This document shows, in pieces, positions 1 through 9,612 of a stretch of DNA of 44,022 nucleotides. Position 1 is the stretch's first letter; each line of letters starts with the position of its first letter. Made by a program: the position numbers and the translations under genes. The notes beneath the pieces were generated by a model. The model was given only the letters and a program-made list of their open reading frames with translations. It ran no database searches and was not told the DNA's origin. Source of the stretch: Pseudomonas sp. ERMR1:02. Lineage in GTDB: Bacteria; Pseudomonadota; Gammaproteobacteria; Pseudomonadales; Pseudomonadaceae. Location of the stretch: positions 1-44,022 of the forward strand of contig NZ_NKJI01000030.1 of the NCBI RefSeq assembly GCF_002277815.1. Direction: 5' to 3'.

Positions 1-49
1 TGAGGTATTTCTTGTCAGGATCGGAGCTTTCAATGGATTGAAAACTTGC

Positions 50-643
50 ATGGATGATTTGATCAAGGAAGTGATTCCGCTACTCCAGTATTTGATTCCG
101 GGATTTTTAGCCGCCTGGATCTTTTATTCACTGACAGCCTTCAAGCGGCCAGACACCTTTGGACAAATAGTCAGGCGCTGATTTTCACTTTTGTATCCAG
201 TCGCTTGTTGTTGGTTTGGGAGCGTTGCTGTTGGTTACAGGAGAGCGCTTTTTTTCAGTCGGGTTGTGGGACAGAAGTCAGAGACCTTGTGGTCAGCGGT
301 GATTGCAGTGCTGATGGGGTTTATTTCCTGCCACATTGCCAGTAGCGACAAGCTTCATGCTCTCCTGCGCAAGCTGAACATAACCCGGCAATCTTCATAT
401 CCTTGCGAGTGGTACAGTGCTTTTTCAACTCGGCAAAGACATGTCGTGCTGCACTTGGTCGATGGTAAACGCCTGTTTGGCTGGCCGATAGAATGGCCGG
501 CGGAGCCTGCAAGAGGGCAGTTCGTTCTCGAGCACCCTCACTGGATTGAAGATGCAGACCAGAGATTTCACACCGGGGCCGAAGTGATTGTTATCGATGT
601 TTCAAAAGTGCAATGGGTCGAATTCCTGAAAACAATAGGGTGA
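50..643 (+). pseudogene. DUF6338 family protein, frame broken three times
   Basis: The N-terminus (MDDLIKEVIPLLQYLIPG, then a hydrophobic stretch) and the C-terminal part (LLRKLNITRQSSYPCEWYSAF, then WPIEWPAEPARG near the end) resemble DUF6338 proteins, small membrane-anchored proteins of unknown function often found in accessory regions. The reading frame must change three times: near 173 (GTC-AGG, expected GTC-CAG), near 197 (GTA-TCC, expected GTA-ATC) and near 270 (GAC-AG, expected GAC-CAG). Each is explained by one lost base. Restored, the gene would encode about 198 residues with two N-terminal membrane segments. Three lesions in 100 bases could be real decay or poor sequence at a contig end. 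The ATG at 50 is the only start that keeps the conserved N-terminus. The family call rests on recall of the family pattern only. Confidence 0.55.
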
Positions 644-647
644 TCAA

Positions 648-799
648 ATGACAAGCAGAGCACCGCAAGAAATGCGCCTGAAGTGCGGCGGCTAATGGAG
701 GACTGGATTAACGGCGGTCTCCTCCCCGGGGTTGGTGATTCCACTCGGCCCTCCACCTTCAAGAAAGAGTCTGAGGGACCGCGTCGGCGCAACAGATAA
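648..799 (+). CDS. small hypothetical protein, about 50 residues, one frameshift
   Basis: Begins 4 bases after the DUF6338 stop and ends 2 bases before the ABC transporter ATG, so it is probably co-transcribed with both. The ATG frame stops after 15 codons, but restoring one C in the run at 669-671 gives a hydrophilic protein ending with a polar, basic tail (STFKKESEGPRRRNR). The middle reads RRLMEDWINGGLLPGVGDS. No family is recognised. Because the tight spacing and the readable restored frame are the only evidence, this is a moderate-confidence gene. Confidence 0.4.
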
Positions 800-801
800 A
801 T

Positions 802-2614
802 ATGCCCGCGGTCCTTACCCGTTTCTCCTCATTGCTCGACCAGGCCCGACGCGCCTTGCTGCTGGTCTGGGGCACCTCCCGCGGCCTGTTCCTTGGCCTG
901 GTGCTGGCAACGCTGATCGCCGGGATGCTACCGGCGTTGGCGGCGTGGTTGGGACAGCGCATTGTCGATGCGGTGGTGTATGCCATGCAGTTGCATGCGC
1001 AGCAGGGCAGTGCGCCGTTATGGCCAGTGCTGCGTTATGTGCTGTTCGAGGCGGGCGTGCTGGCTTTGCTGTCTGCCACCCAGCGTGCACTGTCGGTCCA
1101 GCAGTCGTTGTTGCGCGTGCAGTTGGGGCAGAGGTCAACACGATGATTCTGGAAAAGGCCCAGACGCTGTCGCTGGTGCAGTTCGAGAATTCCGAGTTTT
1201 ACGACAAGTTGGTGCGGGTACGGCGTGAAGCCTCGACCCGGCCGTTGGCGCTGGTAATGAAGTCGCTGGGGCTGATCCAGAACCTGATCATGTTGACCAG
1301 CTTTGGTGTGTTGCTGGTGCATTTTTCGCCTTGGGCACTGGTGCTGTTGGTGGTCGGGGCGTTGCCGGTGTTTTTTGCCGAGGCGCATTTTTCCGGGGAT
1401 GCTTTCCGCTTGTTCACTCGCCGTGCACCGGAGAGTCGACAGCAGACTTACATCGAGACGCTGCTGTCCCACGAGGCCTACATCAAGGAGGTCAAGCTGT
1501 TCGGTTTCGCGCCTCTGCTGTTGCAGCGGTATCGCGATACGTTCGCCCGCCTCTATGCCGAGGACCGGCGATTGACCTTGCGCCGCGATGGCTGGGGATT
1601 TGTCCTCGGTCTGCTCGGCACCACAGCGTTTTATCTGGCTTATGCTGGGTAGTGGTCGATGCGGTGCACGGCAACATTACACTCGGCCAGATGACCATGT
1701 ATCTGGTGCTGTTCAAGCAGGGGCAGTCAGCGGTGAGTAGCAGCTTGAGCGCCATCAGCGGCCTTTACGAAGATGGCCTCTACCTGTCCAGTCTCTATGA
1801 GTACCTGGCTGAGCCCGTGGTAATCGACACCGCAAACCTCACCATGGGCGCGGTGCCCGGCGACGGTTTACGTTTCGAGAGCGTCGGTTTCCGTTATCCG
1901 GGCGCCAGTCGTGCTGCGGTGGAAGGTGTCAGCTTTCATCTTGCACCGGGGCACAGCATGGCGCTGGTGGGGGAGAACGGTTCGGGCAAGACCACTCTGA
2001 TCAAGTTGTTGACGCGTTTATACCGCCCCGATCAGGGACGGATTCTGCTGGACGGCAGCGACTTGCAGGCATGGCAGGAAGACGCGTTGCGACGTCGCAT
2101 CGGGGTGATTTTTCAGGATTACATTCGTTACCAGTTCTCCGTCGGCGAGAACATCGGTGTGGGCGACACTTTGGCGTTCAACGATCAACAGCGTTGGCAG
2201 GAGGCCGCGGCAGAGGGCATGGCCGCGCCTTTTATCGAGCGTCTGGATCGCGGGTATGCCACGCAACTGGGGCGATGGTTTGCCGGTGGGCAGGAGCTGT
2301 CCGGTGGGCAGTGGCAGAAGATCGCATTGTCCCGTGCCTATATGCGCCGCAACGCCGATATCCTGATTCTGGACGAGCCGACCTCGGCGCTTGATCCGGC
2401 GGCGGAAGCGGCGGTGTTCGAGCATTTCAGCCAGAACACTCAAGATCGCATGACTCTGCTGATTTCCCACCGTTTTTCCAGTGTGCGTAACGCCGATCAC
2501 ATCATCGTGCTGGATCAGGGCAGGGTTCTGGAACGCGGCGATCACGACAGCCTGGTCGAGGCGGGTGGGCGTTATGCGCAATTGTTCGATTTGCAGGCGC
2601 GGGGGTATCGATAA
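802..2614 (+). CDS. ABC transporter, fused permease and ATPase, two frameshifts
   Basis: Half-size exporter-type ABC transporter of about 604 residues: an N-terminal six-helix membrane domain followed by the nucleotide-binding domain. The ATPase part shows Walker A GENGSGKTT (about residue 391), signature LSGGQ followed by WQKIALSRAY, Walker B ILILDEPTSALD and the H-loop LLISHRFSS. It would act as a homodimer in the inner membrane and move an unknown substrate outward. The frame breaks near 1133 (CAG-AG, expected CAG-GAG) and near 1649 (GCT-GGG, expected GCT-TGG); each needs one restored base. The start ATG at 802 keeps the first helices. No substrate can be inferred from neighbours. Confidence 0.85.
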
Positions 2615-2617
2615 CCC

Positions 2618-3595
2618 TCAGGAGTCCTGCGCGCCTGGTGAAACCGTCGGACCGGCGATCTGTGGTTTTGCCTTCATCAAACCGTCGAGTGCCTGGCGAT
2701 ACTGGTTGCCACCCAGGCTCATGCTGTTGTTGTGCGTCCCGCCGGGGATCAGTAGCAGGCGCTTGGGTTGATTGGCGGCATTGAACAACTGCTGACTGAA
2801 GCGCGATGGCATGAACGGGTCGGCCAGCCCATGGACCACCAGCAGCGGCATGTCGATGTCGACGATCTTGTCGATGGAGTCGAATTTCTGCGACAGCAGC
2901 CAGCGCACCGGCAGCCAATTGACGGGCAGGTTGTTGCCGGCCACTTCCGCCACGGCATCGCCCAGCGAGGTGAAGGTGGACTCGATCACCAGACCGCGCA
3001 CGGGCACGGCGACATGCGCCTTTTTCGCCTGTGCGGCCAGGTCCGCCGCGAGGTCGATGGCCACCGCGCCGCCCAGGGAGTGGCCGTAGATCAGGCGCTT
3101 GCTGGCGTCCGGTTGCATCGCCGTGAAGCGCTCCCAGGCGGCTCGGGCGTCTTCGTACACGCTGGCTTCCGACGGCAGATCGCCTTTGCTCTGGCCAAAT
3201 CCGCGGTAGTCGATCGCCAGCACCGAATAGCCCATGGCGCGCAATTGCTCGATGCGAAAGGCTTGGCCGGTGAGGTTCCAGCGCACACCGTGCAGATAGA
3301 GGATCGATGGTGCGTCGCGACGCGCGGCGGGCCACCACCAGGCATGTAGATTTTGCCCTGCCTTGAAATTGGCGGGCTTGATGTCGAATTCCTGAACATC
3401 CTGCGGCAAGCCGCGATACCAGCCTGCCGTACCCGGTTCAATGCGGAACAGCAACTCGCGCTCTTTATACCTGAGCGCGCCACAACTCACCGGCAGGCCA
3501 ACGACCAGCGCAGCCATGCACAGCAGCGCCAGCCAGCGTCGGTGCAGACGGGTGAGAAGGGTAGAGGGCATCGGGTGGTTTACCGGGAAAGACAT
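2618..3595 (-). CDS. membrane-anchored alpha/beta hydrolase
   Basis: 325 residues. An N-terminal hydrophobic segment (about residues 20-40) precedes an alpha/beta-hydrolase domain with the nucleophile elbow GHSLGG, an oxyanion/loop region around YLHGVRWN, an acid in HGLADPFMP and a catalytic histidine in GGTHNNS. This is the BEM46/YfhR-like type of serine hydrolase (dienelactone hydrolase related), usually tethered to the inner membrane and facing the periplasm. Its substrate is unknown. It runs convergently with the ABC transporter, 3 bases from its stop. A shorter start at residue 9 is possible because no strong ribosome site precedes either ATG. Confidence 0.8.
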   Translation of the reverse strand: MSFPVNHPMPSTLLTRLHRRWLALLCMAALVVGLPVSCGALRYKERELLFRIEPGTAGWYRGLPQDVQEFDIKPANFKAGQNLHAWWWPAARRDAPSILYLHGVRWNLTGQAFRIEQLRAMGYSVLAIDYRGFGQSKGDLPSEASVYEDARAAWERFTAMQPDASKRLIYGHSLGGAVAIDLAADLAAQAKKAHVAVPVRGLVIESTFTSLGDAVAEVAGNNLPVNWLPVRWLLSQKFDSIDKIVDIDMPLLVVHGLADPFMPSRFSQQLFNAANQPKRLLLIPGGTHNNSMSLGGNQYRQALDGLMKAKPQIAGPTVSPGAQDS

Positions 3596-3661
3596 GAAGT
3601 CCGCGTTTTAACAGATGCGTGCGTGGGATGGGAATAATTGCGACAGCCGTTCACCGGCCTT

Positions 3662-3747
3662 CTGTAGGAGCGAGCCTGCTCGCGATGGCGTGTCAGTCGA
3701 CATCAATGTGGCTGATACACCATCGCGAGCAGGCTCGCTCCTACAGG
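3662..3747. repeat. inverted pair of REP elements
   Basis: Two REP copies in opposite orientation: CTGTAGGAGCGAGCCTGCTC on the left and its complement on the right, separated by a spacer itself partly palindromic (TGTCAG...CTGATACA). It lies between the 5' end of the hydrolase gene and the 3' end of the quinone oxidoreductase gene, both on the minus strand. Confidence 0.9.
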
Positions 3748-3754
3748 GGGTGGA

Positions 3755-4753
3755 TCACTCCACCCGCAACACAATCTTGCCAACGTGATCGCCCGCTTCC
3801 ATTCGCGCATGGGCCTGCGAGGCTTCTTCGAGCGTGTAGACCTGATCGATCATCGGCAGGCAACGACCGGCCGCCAGCACCGGCCAGACGTGTTCGCGCA
3901 ATTGTTGTGCGATCACGGCTTTTTCTTCCAGGGTGCGTGAACGTAACAGCGAACCAGTGACTATGGCGCGTTTGGCCATGATCGCCGGCAGGTCGACATC
4001 CTTGGCGATCGCGCCGCCGAGGAAGCCGAGCATCACCAGCCGACCTTCGAGCGCCAGAGCCGCGACGTTACCGTTCAAATACGAGCCTCCCATGATGTCG
4101 AGCACCACATCGACACCGCGGCCCGCGGTTTTTTCGGTGATGACCTGAGCGAAATCCTGATCGCGGTAGTTGATCGCTTCGGCACCCAGTTGGCGAATCA
4201 CCGCACACTTTTCTTCACTGCCGGCCGTGGCGAAGGCCTCGATGCCAAATTCACGGCAGAGCATCAGCGCGGTGGTGCCGATGCCGCTGGTGCCGCCGTG
4301 AATCAATGCGCGTTTGCCTTGGCGGGCGCCGCCCATCTCGAACAGGTTGGCCCACACGGTGAAGAACGTTTCCGGAACCGCCGCCGCCTGTTCCCAGTTC
4401 AGGCCTTCGGGGACCGGCAGTGTCTGGCTGGCTGGCACCGCGCAATATTGCGCATAACCGCCGCCATTGGTCAGTGCACAAACCTTGTCGCCAATGCAGA
4501 AGTCGCCGACACCTGCGCCGACGGCGACCACTTCACCCGCCACTTCCAGCCCGGGGATCGGGCTCATGCCGGGTTTCATCGGGTATTTGCCGGCGCGTTG
4601 AATCACATCGGGGCGATTGACCCCGGCGGCGTGTACGCGGATCAGTACTTCACCGGCGCCAGCCGTAGGCACGGGCGCCTGGCGCGGTTGCAGGACTTCA
4701 GGGCCACCGGGTTGGGTGATTTCGATGAGCGTCATGGTTTGTGGCCGCTTCAT
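3755..4753 (-). CDS. NAD(P)H-quinone oxidoreductase, PIG3/zeta-crystallin type
   Basis: 332-residue medium-chain dehydrogenase/reductase without zinc ligands. It has a GroES-like N-terminal domain (VHAAGVNRPDVIQRAGKYP, PGLEVAGEV) and a Rossmann domain with the nucleotide-binding pattern GGTSGIGTTA at about residues 150-160. It matches the TP53I3-like quinone reductases, which reduce quinones with NAD(P)H in the cytoplasm and help in oxidative-stress defence. The ATG at 4753 has AAAGG 8 bases upstream. It is divergently oriented to the LysR gene at 4986, a common arrangement in which the LysR protein controls the neighbour. Confidence 0.88.
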   Translation of the reverse strand: MKRPQTMTLIEITQPGGPEVLQPRQAPVPTAGAGEVLIRVHAAGVNRPDVIQRAGKYPMKPGMSPIPGLEVAGEVVAVGAGVGDFCIGDKVCALTNGGGYAQYCAVPASQTLPVPEGLNWEQAAAVPETFFTVWANLFEMGGARQGKRALIHGGTSGIGTTALMLCREFGIEAFATAGSEEKCAVIRQLGAEAINYRDQDFAQVITEKTAGRGVDVVLDIMGGSYLNGNVAALALEGRLVMLGFLGGAIAKDVDLPAIMAKRAIVTGSLLRSRTLEEKAVIAQQLREHVWPVLAAGRCLPMIDQVYTLEEASQAHARMEAGDHVGKIVLRVE

Positions 4754-4788
4754 GTTGGATACCTTTAAGGAATGGATTCAGATCAAAA

Positions 4789-4867
4789 CTGTGGGAGCGA
4801 GCTTGCTCGCGATGACGGCAGCGCATTCGACATCGATTCGCCTGATACACCTCCATCGCGAGCAAGC
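4789..4867. repeat. REP pair with degenerate right arm
   Basis: Left copy CTGTGGGAGCGAGCTTGCTC is complete. The right copy keeps only CCATCGCGAGCAAGC and then diverges into unrelated sequence, so the expected end of the element is lost. It lies in the divergent promoter region between the oxidoreductase and the LysR gene. Confidence 0.75.
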
Positions 4868-4955
4868 GCACCGCCAGCACCAGGCGTAAGTGTTCTCTGG
4901 TGTCCAGCATAACGAGGTTTTTCGATGCAATAATGCTGCGATTTCACGTGCCAGT

Positions 4956-4971
4956 GATGCATATGTGCATC
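4956..4971. promoter_or_regulatory. perfect short palindrome ahead of LysR gene
   Basis: GATGC-ATATGT-GCATC is a 5-bp inverted repeat with a 6-bp centre, placed 14 bases before the LysR ATG and just before its AAGGAGGAG ribosome site. The position fits an autoregulatory operator or a leader hairpin, but no experiment or second copy supports it. Confidence 0.3.
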
Positions 4972-4985
4972 GCTAAGGAGGAGCC

Positions 4986-5857
4986 ATGAATTGGGATGAC
5001 GCGCGGGTATTTCTCGCGGTCTGCCGCGAGTCGACACTGCGGGGTGCGGCACGGGTGCTGGGCGTGGATCAGGCCACGGTCGGCCGACGGATCACGGCGC
5101 TGGAAAAGTCATTGAGCGCGACGCTGTTTCTGCGCACCTCCGAAGGCTATGCGCTGACCGCCGTGGGTGAAGCGGCGATGCGCGCCGTGGAAAAGATGGA
5201 GCATTCGGCGCTGGAGCTGGAGCGGCGGATTCAGGGCCTCGACGATCGGTTGACCGGCATCGTGCGGGTCACCACCACCGACTCCCTGGCTATCGACTTC
5301 CTGATTCCGGCCATTGCCCGTTTGCATCAGCGACACCCCGATGTGCGGGTGCAACTGGACGCCTCGACACAATTCCTCAGCCTGGCCAAACGCGAGGCCG
5401 ATATCGCCGTGCGCAATACCCGGCCGGACAACCCGGACCTGATCGCCAGGCGAATCGCCCGTTGGCCAGTAGGCCTGTTTGCCTCGCAAGCGTATGTGGA
5501 TGCCCACGGCGTGCCGGAGCCGGGATCGGCGTTCGAGGGGCATGATCTGGTGGTGTATCAACCGTATTTGCAGGGCACCAAGGACATGACACTGGTCAGT
5601 GAACCACTGGGACGCGGGCGGATAGTCTCAAGCCTGAGCTCCAGCCTGCTGGTGCGCCGATCCATCGCGGCGGGGCTCGGAATTGGGGAATGTCAGTGTA
5701 CATGGGACAGAAGGACGGACTGGTCAGGCTGTGGCCGGAACGTACCCGACCGCTGCCCTACGACGTGTGGCTGGTGACCCATGCCGACCTGCGGCACACC
5801 GCCAGGGTGCGGGCGGTAATCGATGAAATTGTCGAGGAGTTTTCCGAGGCCCTGTAG
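4986..5857 (+). CDS. LysR-family transcriptional regulator, one frameshift
   Basis: About 290 residues after repair. The N-terminal winged helix-turn-helix begins MNWDDARVFLAVCRESTLRG and continues ARVLGVDQATVGRRITALE. The rest is a LysR substrate-binding domain of the CrgA/PA2877-like type. The frame breaks near 5683 in a G run (GGGG, expected five G); the C-terminal part then continues MSVYMGQKDGLVRLWPE to EEFSEAL. The stop codon TAG at 5855-5857 is supplied by the REP element that starts at 5852. AAGGAGG directly precedes the ATG. It is divergent from the quinone oxidoreductase gene, a likely target. Confidence 0.85.
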
Positions 5858-5953
5858 GAGCGAGCTCGCTCGCGATGGATTCAGAAACGCCGCGTGTAAC
5901 CAGAAAGCACGCATTATCGTTAACGACCATCGCGAGCGAGCTCGCTCCTACAG
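5852..5953. repeat. inverted pair of REP elements overlapping a stop codon
   Basis: CTGTAGGAGCGAGCTCGCTC and its complement about 60 bases further on. The left copy overlaps the last codons of the LysR gene and supplies its stop. It lies between two convergent genes. Confidence 0.9.
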
Positions 5954-5958
5954 AAGAA

Positions 5959-6681
5959 TCAAGGCATTTCCGGCAATTCCTGCGGGCGCAGATCGAACAC
6001 CAGCACTTCAGCATCCACACCATTGCTCAAAGTCAGCAACTGTTCTTCGCGAACCCGCACACCGTCACCTTCCTGCAAGCGCATGCCATTGAGTTCGACA
6101 CTGCCCCGCGCCACATGCACGTAGGCGTAGCGATTGGCGGCCAATTCCAGGGTGGCGCTCTCCTGGCCGTCGATCAGGCCGGCATATACTCGCGCATCCT
6201 GGCGCACCTTCAGCGAACCCTTGGCCCCGTCGGGGGAGATGATCAGTTGCAGGCGGCCGCGTTTCTTTTGCGGGCTGAAGTGTTCTTGTTGATAGCGCGG
6301 TTTGGCGCCACTGACTTCAGGCACGATCCAGATTTGCAGGAAGTGCACCGGGCGCTTGTCCGAGTGGTTGTATTCACTGTGCGCCACGCCGCTGCCGGCA
6401 CTCATCAACTGTACATCGCCGGGACGGATCACCGAACCGGTGCCCAAGGTGTCCTTGTGTTCCAGCGCGCCGTCGAGCACGTAGGAGAAAATCTCCATGT
6501 CGCGGTGCGGGTGCTGGCCGAAACCTTTGCCGGCTGCCACACGGTCATCGTTGATCACCAGCAGATCTGAAAAGCCTTGTTCTTTCGGGTTACGGTAGTT
6601 GGCGAAGGAGAAGGTGTGGAACGACTTCAACCAGCCGTGGTTGGCCATGCCGCGATCAGAAGCTTTGCGAAGGGTCAGCAT
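5959..6681 (-). CDS. pirin family protein
   Basis: 240-residue bicupin. The N-terminal cupin carries the pirin metal site: GFGQHPHRDME (His, His and Glu ligands) and GVAHSEYNHS. The C-terminal domain has the Pirin_C fold pattern. Bacterial relatives (YhhW) have quercetin 2,3-dioxygenase activity in vitro, while the physiological role is usually unknown. AGGAG lies 8 bases before the ATG. It converges on the LysR gene, with only the REP pair between them. Confidence 0.9.
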   Translation of the reverse strand: MLTLRKASDRGMANHGWLKSFHTFSFANYRNPKEQGFSDLLVINDDRVAAGKGFGQHPHRDMEIFSYVLDGALEHKDTLGTGSVIRPGDVQLMSAGSGVAHSEYNHSDKRPVHFLQIWIVPEVSGAKPRYQQEHFSPQKKRGRLQLIISPDGAKGSLKVRQDARVYAGLIDGQESATLELAANRYAYVHVARGSVELNGMRLQEGDGVRVREEQLLTLSNGVDAEVLVFDLRPQELPEMP

Positions 6682-7001
6682 GATGAAATCTCCTGTGGGG
6701 ACGTGAATTCGTCCGAGTGAGGAGAAGGTTAATGGTTACTGATTGGTTCAATAAGTAGCTGAAAATTGAAATACTGTCTCCTTCAGGTTGACAGTTATTT
6801 GCAGACGACGCTGGCTACACACTTCGCCATAATGCATAGCATCGCCGTACACATAACCCCTGTAGGAGCGAGCCTGCTCGCGATGAACCCTGACCACCGT
6901 GGGGTTTCAGACAGCCAGCGTTTTCGTTGGCGACCATCGCGAGCAGGCTCGCTCCTACAGGGGCCGGTGACTTTTCTTAAGACCTAAGTGATATCCAACC
7001 C
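6682..7001. other. intergenic region between pirin and GlxA-type regulator
   Basis: Divergent promoter region of 320 bases. The first 175 bases are relatively AT-rich with no recognised site, and the rest is a REP pair. No small ORF with a ribosome site was found. Confidence 0.6.
6860..6962. repeat. inverted pair of REP elements
   Basis: CCTGTAGGAGCGAGCCTGCT and its complement flank a 45-base spacer. It is 40 bases before the GlxA-type regulator start. Confidence 0.9.
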
Positions 7002-7951
7002 ATGAAAACCGTGGCAATGGTGCTGTTCCCAACTTTCTCCTGCTCGACATGGCCGGGCCCATGGAGGTGTTCTCCATTGCCAATCGCTATCTCAAGCCTG
7101 ACGACCACTATGTACTGACGACCATCGGTACCGAGCCCGGTGCACTGCGGGCGTCTAACGGCGTGAACGTGCATGCCGATATGCATATCGATCAGGCCTG
7201 CGGCGGCTTTGATTTGTTGTTGGTACCCGGCGGGCCCGGTGCCTACAACGAAAAACACCCGCCGTTGCTCGACTGGCTTAAGCACAACGTCAGTCAATCC
7301 AGGGCTTATGGTTCGATCTGCACCGGTGCATTCGTATTGGGGCATGCCGGTTTGATTGACGGCTACCGCGTGACCACCCACTGGCACTACACCGAACGCT
7401 TGATCAAGGCTTTCCCCCGGACCATCGTCGAAACCGACCGCATTTACGTTCAGGACCGCCACCTCATCACGTCCGGCGGCGTAACCGCCGGCATTGACCT
7501 GGCGCTTGCGGTGGTTGCCGACGACCATGGCAAGAAAGTCGCACAGGACGTGGCCAAGGTGTTGCTGGTGGTAATGAAACGCCAGGGCGGCCAGGCGCAG
7601 TTCAGCCCGTTGATGGCGGCGGTAGCGCCCCATGAAACGGCGATCACCCGGGTGCAGAATCATGTACTCGAACATCTGGACGAAACCTTCAGCATCGAAC
7701 GCATGGCCGGTCTGGCGACCATGAGTGCGCGCCACTTCGCCAGGGTCTTCGCCCGTGAGGTGGGCATGACGCCCATGGAGTTCCTGCAAAGTGCGCGTAT
7801 CGATTGCGCCCGCAACCTGCTGGAAACCACCGACTTGCCGCTCAAGACCGTGGCCTTCAAAAGCGGCTTCGGCAGCGTGCGCCACATGCGTTTCCTGTTC
7901 AGTGAAAAACTCGGCCTGACGCCGAGCCAGTACCGCGAGCAATTCAGCTAA
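7002..7951 (+). CDS. GlxA-family AraC-type regulator, one frameshift
   Basis: About 316 residues after repair. The N-terminal DJ-1/PfpI-like domain (VPGGPGAYN, SICTGAFVLG containing the conserved elbow cysteine) is followed by two AraC helix-turn-helix motifs (FSIERMAGLATMSARHFARV and FKSGFGSVRHMRFLF). Such proteins regulate catabolic genes; the substrate cannot be read here. The ATG at 7002 begins MKTVAMVLFP, and one lost C (CCC at 7026-7028, expected four) puts the next residues NFLLLDMAGPMEVFS out of frame. An internal ATG at 7049 would miss the first strand of the DJ-1 fold. Confidence 0.85.
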
Positions 7952-8059
7952 CGCCCTTGGCCGTTGTGCGCACCGTAATGGCCGTGACGCTCCCCCGTGG
8001 TGGTTGTACCGTCACTTAGGCCTGCCAAGATAGCCATGAACTCATTGCAAGGAAGGTAC

Positions 8060-8096
8060 GGGAGCCTGGATGGACTCGCGTGCCGAGCAGGCTCCC
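8060..8096. other. hairpin in the leader of the winged-helix regulator
   Basis: GGGAGCCTG and CAGGCTCCC form a 9-bp perfect stem around a 19-base loop, 15 bases before the ATG at 8112. It resembles a decayed REP rather than a terminator, because no T run follows. Whether it affects translation is unknown. Confidence 0.35.
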
Positions 8097-8111
8097 GGCG
8101 GGTGAAGGTCT

Positions 8112-9499
8112 ATGAATAGCCTGAGAGACATACACAGCGACACGGTGCTGCGATTCGGCCCCTACGCATTCCACCTCAATCAGCGACTGGTCCTGGAAGG
8201 CGATCAACCGCTGCGTCTGGGCGGGCGGGCCCTGGATATTTGCAGGTGCTGGTCGAGCGCGCGGGCTCGGTGGTCAGCAAGGACGAAATCATCGCTCAGG
8301 TGTGGCCGCGGTCGGTGGTCGAGGAAATCAATCTGCGGGTGCACATTGCCGCGCTGCGTCGGGCCTTTCGCGACGGGCAGGACGGCCGCTGCTTCATCGT
8401 CAACATTCCCCAGCGCGGTTACAGCTTTGTCGCGCCGGTTCAGCAAGTATCGGAGCCCACGCCGATCTCATTCGAAAGTTTGCACAAGCCCCAACACAAC
8501 TTGCCTGCACGGCTGACGCCGGTCACTGGCCGCGATGCGGTGGTGGGCGGTCTGGTGCGGCAATTGCCGGTGCGACGCTTCATGACCCTGGTCGGGCCGT
8601 GCGGTATCGGCAAGACCACCGTTGCCCTGCGGGTCGCCGAACTGTTGTTGCAGCATTATCGCGACGGTGTATGGCTGGTGGATCTGGCGATAATCGATGA
8701 CCCGGCGCAAGTGGTCGATCACCTGACGCGCACCCTGGAACTGGATGTCGGCACCCACCTGGAGGCGTTGGGGCAATGGCATGCGCTGGTGGTCCTCGAT
8801 AACTGCGAACACTTGCTCGAACGTTGCCGGACCCTGGTTGAAACGCTGCTGGCGTCGGCGCCGCGCCTGTCGATTCTGGTCACCAGTCGAGAGCCGTTGC
8901 TGGCAACCGGCGAAACACTGCTGCCGTTGCCGCCGCTGGTGGTGCCGCCGGCGTCGGCTTTGTGCAGTATTGATGAATTCATGGGGTATTCGGCGGTGCA
9001 GCTGTTCGTCAGCTGTGCGCGCGCCCGTCAGCAAGGGTTTGCCCTGCGTGAACAGGACCTCCAGGCCGTGCGTGAAATCTGTCGGCGGCTCGATGGTTTG
9101 CCCTTGGCGATAGAGCTGGCGGCGGCGCAGATCGATGCGCTGGCGCTGGTGGGTCTGCAAGCGCAACTGGATAACTGCTTTCAATTGCTGACCCAGGGGC
9201 GGCGCACCGCAGTCCCAAGGCACCAAACCCTCAAGGCCGCGCTGGACTGGAGCTACGAACGGCTGAGCCCGGCGGAGCAAACCGTGTTGCAGTGCCTGGC
9301 AGTATTCAAGTCGGCATTCACCCTGGACGCAGCGAAGGGCGTGGTCAGTTGCGCCACGCTGTTGCCCGCCAGCCTGACCAGGGTGCTGGAAAGTCTGGCA
9401 CTCAAATCGCTGCTGTCGCAGGAGCAGATCAACGGCGTAACCCGTTATCGCCTCCTCAACACCACCCGCGGCTATGCCCTGGAAAAACAAAAAATGTAG
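8112..9499 (+). CDS. winged-helix regulator with ATPase domain, short form, one frameshift
   Basis: About 462 residues after repair. An OmpR-type winged helix comes first (LRFGPYAFHLNQRLVLEG to IPQRGYSFVAP), then a STAND/NB-ARC-like ATPase with Walker A GPCGIGKTT and Walker B VVLDNCEHLL, and a sensor region ILVTSREPLL. The frame breaks at 8236 (TTT, expected four T before GCAGGTGCTG). It is closely related to the next gene on the opposite strand, but that one continues for about 470 more residues with a TPR-like C-terminus. This protein stops at YALEKQKM, where the REP at 9494 supplies TAG. It may therefore be a truncated copy, or a natural short form, signalling without the sensory repeat domain. 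Confidence 0.8.
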
Positions 9500-9594
9500 G
9501 AGCGAGCCTGCTCGCGATGGTCGTTAACGATGACGCGTGATTTCTGGTTTTACGCGGCGACCTCTAGCCCATCGCGAGCAGGCTCGCTCCTACA
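9494..9594. repeat. inverted REP pair overlapping a stop codon
   Basis: TGTAGGAGCGAGCCTGCTCG on the left supplies the stop of the short regulator, and the complementary copy ends at 9594. It lies between the convergent paralogous regulators. Confidence 0.9.
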
Positions 9595-9612
9595 CAGGAC
9601 CACGTTTGGGCA